Positions 6,905-13,192 of a DNA stretch of 13,192 nt are shown piece by piece; positions within the stretch are counted from its first letter, which is position 1, and each line of letters opens with the position of its first letter. Position numbers and translations under genes: made by a program. This DNA is from Saccoglossus kowalevskii. Taxonomy: Eukaryota; Hemichordata; Enteropneusta; Harrimaniidae. The notes beneath the pieces are model-generated. The model was not told the origin of the DNA. It did no database searches and saw only the letters and a list, made by a program, of their open reading frames with translations. The stretch is taken from the NCBI RefSeq assembly GCF_000003605.2, contig NW_003139321.1:288461-301652 (forward strand). The letters are read 5' to 3'.

Positions 6905-9097
6905 ATGGCTATGTGTTTACGAAACAAGAAAAAACTTACAAACCACAAAGAAGATCTGTCTGGTCAAGTTCTCCAAAACACAGAAAAAACAGGAATAGAC
7001 AAAACTAGGACATATACTTGTAAGATATGCAAAAGGAAATTCAGCTGGAAATGTGCTTATAGACGACATTGTACGAAGCGTATTAATTGCGACTTTTGTG
7101 GGAAAATATGCTGCAATATAATTATATTGAAACAGCATAGAAAATCACATGATGAAGAAAGAACCCATGTGTGTCCTATATGTGGAGTCAAGTTGACAGG
7201 CCAAAGTCAATTCAAAGCACATAAGAAGACTCATCTTAAATTCACATGTGTTACATGTGACAAACAGTTTTTGATCAGGTCCAGTTCAACAGGAAATGGA
7301 GATACCAGCACTGGGAACAAGCCCTATCGATGCGGTAAATGTCGAAGGAAATTGTTAGATTATGTGTGTGATATATGTGGGGGGAAATTTAAATCAAAAT
7401 GCAGTCTTAAAAATCATCAAAAAGTGCACACTGGTGAGAAACCATATAAATGTGACATCTGTTCCCACAGATTCCCAGCAAAGTCTACCATGTTGGTTCA
7501 TCGAAGATCCCATACTGGTGAAAAACCTTACAAATGTCATATGTGTGAGAAAAGATTTGTAAAAAAAGGAACTTTAAAAGAACATGTAATGTCGCACACT
7601 GGGGAATTTCCATACAAGTGTGATACTTGCGGATTGACGTTCAAACGTAAAAACAATTTGAATAGCCATCTGCGGGTGCATACTGGAGAAAAGCAATGTT
7701 TGTGTGACATTTGTGGACGTATGTTTTCTGACACCACAAGGCTCAATTATCATTTGCGATGTCATACTGGTAAAAAACCATATAAATGTAACACTTGTGG
7801 TAAATATTTTGCCAATAAAAAGTATGTGAAAGTACACATGCTGATTCATACAGGTGAAAAACCACATCATTGTGATGTATGCGACAAGTATTTCCGTCAT
7901 TTGAGTGACTTACGAGAACATGCTAAACGTCATGTTGGCGAGAATCCATTTCAGTGTGAGACATGTGGAAAAAATCTTGCATCAACGAGAAATTTGAAGT
8001 TACATCAGAGAATCCATACTGGTGAAAAACCATACAGTTGTGAATGTGGGAGGAAATTTTCACACCAATCTTCATTGCGATGTCACAAAAATAATCGTGC
8101 GTGTAACAATAACCAGGAAAAATCATTCATTTGTAGATTATGTGGAGAAGCTTTTATTTTTAAATATTTGTTAAGAAAACATATGAAAATACATAAAGAG
8201 AAAAAGAACAAGAAAAAATTGCCTGTGAATGAGGATATTCAAGAGGAGTCTACAAATGATGATAATATAAATGTACGCACTACATTTAAAAACTTCAGGT
8301 GTCGTGTCTGTGGAATGCAGTTCTTACGAAAAAGTACTCTGAAATTACATGATAGAACACATGTCAAGAAAAAAACTTTCAAATGTTTATCCTGTGGAAA
8401 AATTTTTTTACTTAAAAATACTTTGAAACTACATAAAAAGAAGCATGCTAATGAGAAATCAAGCAAGTTAAAACAATCGATGACCAAGACTACACATGCT
8501 GTTAAAAAAAATAAGCCTGCGGAAAAGTGTCAGCTTGTTGGTAACCAAGAGTCGATATCTTGTACTAGTGAAATAAGAGATCTGCATTCAACACCAGCTG
8601 CTACAGTTCCCTCTAGTAATGTAGATCAGTCTATAGATTCAGAAGAACAAAATGAAGCAAGTGTGATTGTAAATCAGCCTGAAAAAAATCTAGAGTCACA
8701 TGCAACATCCAGTAATGTTAGAAGAGCGATCGAGTCCCAGGCCATTGATTGCGACAATGATGAATATATTAAAGTTGATTCTGGAGATGAAGAGCCTGCT
8801 TACTCAGCTGATACAGATACTAGCACTGCTGCACACACATTAAGACAAAAAACTACTAAACGTAACAATCATAGTGTTAAAAAATATAATGGAAATTCGT
8901 TGATTGGACAACCAGCTACCTCAAACAATGAGACTTTCAGATGCAAAGCATGTTGCATTACTTATGAGAATACCATGCTTTACATTATGCATCTGGGTTT
9001 TCATGGAGCACAAGGATTATTTCAGTGTAGTGTTTGTCAGCAAATGTGTAAAGACAGTGTAGAATTCAACGTACATATATGTCGTCATCCTTTGTGA
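6905..9097 (+). CDS. C2H2 zinc-finger protein with Ikaros/Hunchback-type C-terminal finger pair
   Basis: A single uninterrupted frame of 730 codons encodes a probable nuclear DNA-binding regulator. Residues 39-110 hold one degenerate finger (C39, C42, H55) and two complete ones (C62-H82, C90-H110). C115/C118 and C143/C146 are half-fingers lacking histidines. Eight regular fingers follow at exact 28-residue spacing (C155 to H371), mostly joined by TGEKP-type linkers. Next come an atypical C-x-C finger (C379-C400) and three more (C410-H430, C466-H486, C494-H514). A basic patch (431-438) could be a nuclear signal. Residues 515-678 are a Ser/Asp/Glu-rich spacer. The final pair (C680-H700, C708-H728, with YIMHLGFHG between) matches the dimerisation fingers of Ikaros and Hunchback. 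The start is the first in-frame ATG (AATCATGG). The frame stays open upstream to 6839 but that stretch looks non-coding. DNA specificity and orthology are not known. Confidence 0.9.
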   Translation: MAMCLRNKKKLTNHKEDLSGQVLQNTEKTGIDKTRTYTCKICKRKFSWKCAYRRHCTKRINCDFCGKICCNIIILKQHRKSHDEERTHVCPICGVKLTGQSQFKAHKKTHLKFTCVTCDKQFLIRSSSTGNGDTSTGNKPYRCGKCRRKLLDYVCDICGGKFKSKCSLKNHQKVHTGEKPYKCDICSHRFPAKSTMLVHRRSHTGEKPYKCHMCEKRFVKKGTLKEHVMSHTGEFPYKCDTCGLTFKRKNNLNSHLRVHTGEKQCLCDICGRMFSDTTRLNYHLRCHTGKKPYKCNTCGKYFANKKYVKVHMLIHTGEKPHHCDVCDKYFRHLSDLREHAKRHVGENPFQCETCGKNLASTRNLKLHQRIHTGEKPYSCECGRKFSHQSSLRCHKNNRACNNNQEKSFICRLCGEAFIFKYLLRKHMKIHKEKKNKKKLPVNEDIQEESTNDDNINVRTTFKNFRCRVCGMQFLRKSTLKLHDRTHVKKKTFKCLSCGKIFLLKNTLKLHKKKHANEKSSKLKQSMTKTTHAVKKNKPAEKCQLVGNQESISCTSEIRDLHSTPAATVPSSNVDQSIDSEEQNEASVIVNQPEKNLESHATSSNVRRAIESQAIDCDNDEYIKVDSGDEEPAYSADTDTSTAAHTLRQKTTKRNNHSVKKYNGNSLIGQPATSNNETFRCKACCITYENTMLYIMHLGFHGAQGLFQCSVCQQMCKDSVEFNVHICRHPL
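7367..8017 (+). repeat. 84-bp tandem array encoding eight zinc fingers
   Basis: Eight finger-plus-linker units of 28 codons lie in perfect register (C155 through H371). Helix contact residues (-1, 2, 3, 6) are, in order, SCSN, ASTV, KGTE, RNNS, DTRY, NKYV, HSDE and SRNL: all different, so the array has diversified rather than recently amplified. Six of the eight linkers are TGEKP or a near variant; two (TGEKQ, VGENP) are more altered. Confidence 0.85.
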
Positions 9098-9745
9098 AAT
9101 TCAACAAATTTGATATTCTCGAAAGCGTACATCCTGGCATTTTCGCCGCCTGGCAACCTCACAAAAGCCAAAAACTCTCAGGAAATATTACCGGTACTTT
9201 AGTGCTAGTTGTTGAGACTTTCCTGAACTGTGTAACAAGACTAACCGTACAGGTGATGGTTCAGTTTGTGATGTTTTCTCAATGTTAGCATTTTCTTTTA
9301 TTTGCTGCGTTCCACAGCAGCTCATGCACAGCCCATAGAAATACATTGTACATTGTGTGCATATTTGTAACATAGAATGTTCTGTGATGTAGCCTCGCAC
9401 CTAAGAATATGTTGAAAAACATTTTATTATTATGGTGTACATACGGTAATTACAAAGCCTATAATATTTATAGTTCATTTGTAGTTTAGTGCAGTTCAGT
9501 TTACTTGTTTCTGACCACATGATCAGGTGTTTCATATGATAAAATTAAAGGACTCTCTGAGTACTATAACCAGTACTAGTTGTCCTATACTCAGTGCTAA
9601 ACGGAGATTTATTTACATCAATAGAAAAATCTATTGTACATTTTTTTCATTTTCATGGATTTGCTGAAAATCCCCTGTTTTATATGAAGCCTGCGTTATT
9701 TATGTGTATATTGTAAATAAACCATACTTGGCAACTTAGTCAAAG
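9098..9745 (+). other. 3' UTR of the zinc-finger gene
   Basis: About 640 nt of AT-rich non-coding sequence follow the TGA stop. It ends at an AATAAA (9716-9721), with a T/G-rich stretch (CATGTGTTCAGTCTGG) about 25-40 bases downstream as expected for cleavage. The 69- and 70-residue frames in it show no motif and are not called. Confidence 0.6.
9716..9721 (+). terminator. Poly(A) signal AATAAA
   Basis: Canonical hexamer in TTGTAAATAAACC, the best-placed 3' end for the zinc-finger transcript. It overlaps TGTAAATA (9712-9719), a match to the Pumilio-binding consensus UGUANAUA. A second AATAAA at 9839-9844 (CCAAATAAAGC) could serve as an alternative end. Confidence 0.6.
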
Positions 9746-9845
9746 CATGTGTTCAGTCTGGAGGGAAGTTGAACTGTTGAATGGCCAAGATTGAGGTTTA
9801 AAGATTTGTTAGGATTATCTATCAAGTTAATATAACCAAATAAAG

Positions 9846-10100
9846 CTTTCACACTTACACAATTATTACTGAACTAATGACAAAGTGTTCAATGTTCAAC
9901 CGTTTTATGTGAACACAGGTACTGCGCCCCCACTACGAGAAGTGTATAATTAGTAGAATAGGGCTGAACTGAGCTTTATTGAAATCGTAAAGAAAATGTT
10001 ATACTTATTTTTTGTTAAGCAAAATTAATCAAGCACAATTAAAAACAAAAACAGATTAGCTGATTCATGTTTAAACTGTATAACGCCAATTATTGGCAAT
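9846..10100. other. AT-rich intergenic sequence
   Basis: Nothing recognised apart from the short GC-rich TACTGCGCCCCCACTACG (about 9920-9937). This is loosely CTCF-like on the minus strand but does not match the core well. Confidence 0.4.
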
Positions 10101-10284
10101 TACTGTAAAATCTGTATTAGAAGCCGTGGCTTCTATTAAAATGGTACAATGCAACAGAGGGGATGCGCCTTCTATTAGAGCATCTACACATATGAGAAAT
10201 GGTGAATTTGTGGTTCCCAATTGTTCAAAAAAAATAGATGCGACTTCTATTAGAGATGCAGCTTCTAATACAGATTTTACAGTA
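10101..10284. mobile_element. TA-flanked MITE, 24-bp perfect terminal repeats
   Basis: Positions 10101-10124 (TACTGTAAAATCTGTATTAG then AAGC) are the exact reverse complement of 10261-10284. If the outer TA is a target duplication, the terminal repeat is a 22-bp CTGTAAAATC..., consistent with a Tc1/mariner-type MITE. Inside, CTTCTATTA recurs several times and TAGAAGCC/GGCTTCTA (10118-10135) forms a local hairpin. Because of the symmetry, frames on both strands contain the same peptides (TVKSVLEA, ASNTDFTV); neither is a gene. Confidence 0.8.
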
Positions 10285-11131
10285 GTTGTACTTGGAAGTG
10301 TATTGCCAATCTGTTCAATTGAATTCAAATGTATTGTGTGTACTTTTAATACTGTGTAACAAATAGGTAATGATGAATTTCTATATTAAATATACATAAT
10401 GGCACAGCTACAAGTACACCATATTTTATAATTTGCTTTTATTTTCACAATTTTACTATGATTTATATTAGAGGAAATATTAGTATTGTGACAATATATT
10501 ACCCTTTCTAGTGTTGGCACCATCTACAAAATAATTTTGTATAGTATGTTCCTCCTCACATGAAATATTGATAACAATTTACAAATCTTTTGATCAAAAA
10601 CTAAAAGCAATATTTGAAACTGTCTGGCCAAAAATGATGATGAAATTTAGTGAAAATTTTACAAAATGTGAAATTATTTTCACTGAATTTCGGTCACCCA
10701 AAAGATTAATTCTAAGGTAATGTATCTTAATCAAATTTGGACTGTGATCATTCAACCAAAATTTGTGGTTGGCGGAAGTAGAGGTTTATTTTTATTTTGT
10801 TCATGTATATGTATTATGTATTGGATTTTTATGTTTTGTAGTTGAATAGTATTATCAAGTATTAGCATATTGTTTCAGCTATAACATTTCAGAGAAATTA
10901 ATCTAGCCATGTGCATAAAGGAGTGATCATTATAAACATTTTATAAATATACATTTTCATAAATCAAAATGGATTTTAAAATTCAAATTCACTGTTCCAG
11001 GAATGCCATTGTAACTTTTTTGTTAGTGAGTTAATAGTTCAACATCGTCCAATCAGCAAGCTCTTCATTTTGAATAAGAGGGCAGTCACGATTGCTATGT
11101 CAGATGAAGGCATGTGCATGCATTATTGGAG
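10285..11131. other. AT-rich intergenic sequence with one hairpin
   Basis: No gene. GAAATTTAGTGAAAAT (10642-10657) pairs with ATTTTCACTGAATTTC (10676-10691) at 15 of 16 positions across an 18-base loop. ATTTTCACTGAAT also occurs inside the MITE at 11132-11344, so this may be a fragment of a related element. Confidence 0.5.
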
Positions 11132-11344
11132 TACTGTAAAATACTTTATTTTAGCTGAAATAAATTTTTGTTGAAAAAACTTTTTGGGTGTTTTGTGTAG
11201 AATTTATTTTCATAGATTTTTGACGAGTTGAATGTAAAATATATGAAAAAAGATATATTCACTGGATTTTATTTTCACTGAATCATTCCTTCAGCGCAAA
11301 AAGCGAAAAATTAATTTCAAGTGAAAATTAATTATTTTACAGTA
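11132..11344. mobile_element. TA-flanked MITE, ends TACTGTAAAATA
   Basis: TACTGTAAAATA (11132-11143) is exactly inverted at 11333-11344. Similarity continues inward for about 30 bases (left ...TTTATTTTAGCTGAAAT, right in reverse complement ...TTAATTTTCACTTGAAAT). It shares CTGTAAAAT and the apparent TA target with the element at 10101-10284, so the two are probably related. The 213-bp body is non-coding. Confidence 0.7.
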
Positions 11345-11760
11345 GATGATGGTGATCTTTTGAGCCAATCACTTTTAGATATTTGAATTTTAATGAATTC
11401 TATTGATTGGTATTTGAAAATTATTATAAATATGTTTTTTTCTGTATTGGAGGAAGTGAATCCATGGGTAAACAAAAACTTGTGAACTTGTTATGAGAAA
11501 AACATGCATTTCTGTATAAGGTAAAAACTAATTCTAAAGAAAATATAGTACATGAAGCAAATAATGAAGTGTTTTTTTTAATCTATTTTTGAAAATAAGA
11601 AACACAAAAAAGATCCCAAATAGACGATCCTGCTATTGTAATTGGTCTAGTTGTTTAATAAAAATATTTATTAAAATATTTGGTATAATCTATGAAATTC
11701 ACAGCAACTGAGCAATGAAACAAACTTGTAAGTTATTTTAAGCAAGAACAGCGCCCCTAC
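11345..11760. other. AT-rich intergenic sequence before the phosphatase promoter
   Basis: No gene, RNA or clear repeat is visible. It contains many A/T homopolymer runs. It becomes GC-richer near 11750 (AACAGCGCCCCTACAATG), at the start of the probable promoter. Confidence 0.5.
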
Positions 11761-11794
11761 AATGAGTACCTAGAGTGCTTTCGTTTTAGTTCAT

Positions 11795-11909
11795 CTCGGT
11801 CGCCATTTTTATTTTTGTTGACCCACGTGTCAATAGTATTTTTAGTTCCGGGTTTATTTCCGGACAATTTCAGGCTGATACACATATTTATTTCTGGATT
11901 CGAGTTGTG
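11795..11909 (+). promoter_or_regulatory. Probable housekeeping promoter/5' UTR of the ACP6-like gene
   Basis: Within about 110 bases of the ATG are GCCATTTT (11802-11809, YY1-like), CACGTG (11824-11829, E-box) and TTTCCGG (11857-11863, ETS-like), with no TATA box at a usual distance. This combination is typical of animal housekeeping promoters for mitochondrial proteins. The transcription start is not determined, so some sites may lie in the 5' UTR. Confidence 0.5.
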
Positions 11910-12164
11910 ATGATGTTCTTACGTAAACTGTGCCTTGTAGGAACCGGAGTGTGTGCTGTATGCATCGCCCGATCTGCTCAATTCGTAAAATCTACAGCAG
12001 GGATATCGGACGATGAGTCTGACAGTGACGGTGATGACCGTTTTCAAATCGACCATATAACGAAGCGAGGACTTCGACTGAAAATGGTGCAAGTTTTCTT
12101 CAGACATGGTGCTAGAACACCTTTGAATTTAATACCAAATCCAAAGAATATACCAGAATTGGAA
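11910..12164 (+). CDS. ACP6: First coding exon, lysophosphatidic acid phosphatase type 6-like
   Basis: 85 codons of a histidine acid phosphatase. The start is the tandem ATGATG (11910 or 11913) after a stop-free GTG. Residues 1-24 form a hydrophobic, weakly basic leader (MMFLRKLCLVGTGVCAVCIA) suited to mitochondrial targeting, as known for ACP6, which hydrolyses lysophosphatidic acid to monoacylglycerol. Residues 34-43 are a run of Asp/Ser/Glu. Residues 58-71 (KMVQVFFRHGARTP) hold the family's phosphate-binding loop, with the nucleophilic histidine expected at H66 and arginines R65 and R69. The exon ends in GAA|GTAAGT (phase 0). The later catalytic HD motif and the rest of the protein are off the right edge, so the gene is partial. 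The Ala after RHG favours ACP6 over lysosomal or prostatic acid phosphatases, which carry RHGDR. Confidence 0.85.
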
Positions 12165-13192
12165 GTAAGTATAATAAAATTTAATAACAGACATCCGGCG
12201 TATTTTTCAACTCAGTACGACCTTTGACCCTGGCGACAAACCTTTTCATGGCAAAGACGTTGATATTATTGATGTTATGAAATAAGAAAACTACACTGTA
12301 TCTACAACAAAAAATCACAAAATAACAGCAATATGTAGCATCAACGAAAAAACACAGATTGGCATTTCTATTCTTGCATACTCTACTTCTGCTTACAGCA
12401 AGTCTCAGAAGTATTGGGGCAGCCAATTTTCAAACTCGCTAGCGAATTGGCTATTAAACTGCTTGGGATTTGCCTAAACAGTTGGCTTTCGAATCTCGCT
12501 GGCGCCGACTCGTGGTCGCGTCCACTCTGGGCGAGTGAAAGTAGTTTCCCTGGTCAGCCTTAAAATGGCCACAATCAGCTGGCGTACAAGTGATAATATG
12601 ATAAATGTGATTAATATTTACTAAATGGGGATAGCCATCTTGAACACTGAGAGACAAATTGAGAAACAGTTTCCTACAAGCCGGTAGGCTGGTTGGCGAT
12701 CCGCTCCGCTCAAAAACAAGCAATATGTTGTTGACTGTTTCCATGGTGACATAAACGTGAAGATAATGTCGGTTTATAACTAATACGAAGTTCGCAAACA
12801 CCATTCAGTCTTTAGAAGTCACTTAGTTTATTACTAGGACCACAGTCACTCTACTAGTAGAATGACTGTGCTAGGACGTATTCTGCTGTTACATTTATTA
12901 TTTCCATAGTAATTTTCTAGAATGAATGAAGCGTTTCCTGTAAATGCTGGAAAGTGAAATAACGAAATGGTAAATATTTACCTCAAGTACAGTGTGTTGA
13001 CCTTCATAATAATATACTTCATAATGCAAAACACTAGTTACGGTGAGTTATTTAAACATACGACTCATAATCGGAAAAGATGACCACAGTCCAGAATTTC
13101 AGACGGATATTAAGCAACCTAAGAGCATATCAGAGATTTACTCCAAAATATAAAAAGACTGCAGTCAAAGTCAGAATGCCAGCAATAAGGAC
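12165..13192 (+). other. Intron 1 of the ACP6-like gene, 5' part
   Basis: The intron begins GTAAGTATAAT and no second ACP6 exon is found before the window ends, so it exceeds 1 kb. It is AT-rich with a GC-richer block at about 12420-12740. AGCCAATT (12421-12428) pairs with AATTGGCT (12445-12452). GGTAAATATTTACC (12969-12982) is an exact 14-bp palindrome. A 116-codon minus-strand frame (12454-12804) has no recognisable motif. Confidence 0.7.
12834..12877. repeat. 30-bp palindrome flanked by 7-bp direct repeats
   Basis: CACAGTCA (12841-12848) pairs with TGACTGTG (12863-12870). The centre TCTACTAGTAGA is itself an exact palindrome, leaving one mismatched pair (12849/12862). CTAGGAC stands immediately on both sides (12834-12840 and 12871-12877). 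Direct repeats hugging a palindrome resemble a target duplication around a tiny foldback, or an excision scar. Confidence 0.7.

Noticed and set aside
6917-8487. Several minus-strand and alternative-frame open stretches of 66-108 codons across the zinc-finger gene
   Set aside because: They are antisense or out-of-frame shadows of the repetitive finger coding sequence and have no domains of their own.
9920-9937. GC-rich CTCF-like motif on the minus strand
   Set aside because: GTGGGGGCGC departs from the AG(G/A)(G/T)GGC core at key bases.
12454-12804. 116-codon minus-strand frame starting MVFANFVLVINRHYL
   Set aside because: It lies inside the ACP6 intron, shows no recognisable domain and has no promoter or splice support; its length reflects a locally GC-richer block. 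A lineage-specific gene cannot be excluded.
1-13192. CRISPR arrays, rRNA, tRNA, operons or phage-like defence systems
   Set aside because: No regular direct repeat-spacer arrays, no RNA gene signatures and no bacterial-type gene clustering; the window is animal nuclear DNA.

Overview
This window looks like ordinary nuclear DNA from an invertebrate animal, most likely a mollusc and probably a bivalve. The evidence is AT-rich non-coding sequence, an exon ending in a consensus GTAAGT splice donor, isolated AATAAA poly(A) signals, an animal-type multi-C2H2 zinc-finger gene, an ACP6-like first exon, and several short repeats. One of these repeats (157-bp monomers, GACGG-rich spacer, terminal AGCTCCGCT hairpin) resembles the pearl/Helentron-associated elements described from bivalves. 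There is no sign of bacterial operons, rRNA, tRNA or CRISPR. The bivalve call is inference; no taxonomic search was possible.

Two coding features are well supported. At 6905-9097 (+) one uninterrupted reading frame encodes a 730-residue C2H2 zinc-finger protein: about 17 fingers or half-fingers, a low-complexity acidic/serine-rich spacer, and a C-terminal pair of fingers of the Ikaros/Hunchback dimerisation type. A 3' UTR of about 640 nt ends near an AATAAA at 9716. At 11910-12164 (+) lies the first coding exon of a histidine acid phosphatase, best matched to ACP6 (mitochondrial lysophosphatidic acid phosphatase). It carries the catalytic RHGAR-T-P motif and ends in GTAAGT; the rest of the gene lies beyond the right edge, so 12165-13192 is intron.

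Three weaker candidates are minus-strand starts where an ATG is embedded in a YY1-like AANATGGC motif (572, 5172 and 6042). The one at 5172 reads into a strong GTAAGT donor and has a phase-compatible short open stretch at 4271-4235.

The rest is intergenic and rich in short mobile-element remains. From left to right: a degraded minus-strand reading frame with a 2A-like NPGP motif (1743-1766); the 157-bp tandem element with hairpin (2004-2512); a 37-bp inverted repeat (3129-3327); a 30-bp palindrome (4343-4372); a GACGG microsatellite (4510-4550); 17-bp CGAATCA repeats (4664-4714); a 286-bp MITE with 21-bp perfect terminal repeats (4716-5001); two TA-flanked MITEs sharing CTGTAAAAT ends (10101-10284, 11132-11344); and a palindrome between 7-bp direct repeats (12834-12877). 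No functional link between the zinc-finger gene and the phosphatase gene is evident; they are simply neighbours on the same strand.
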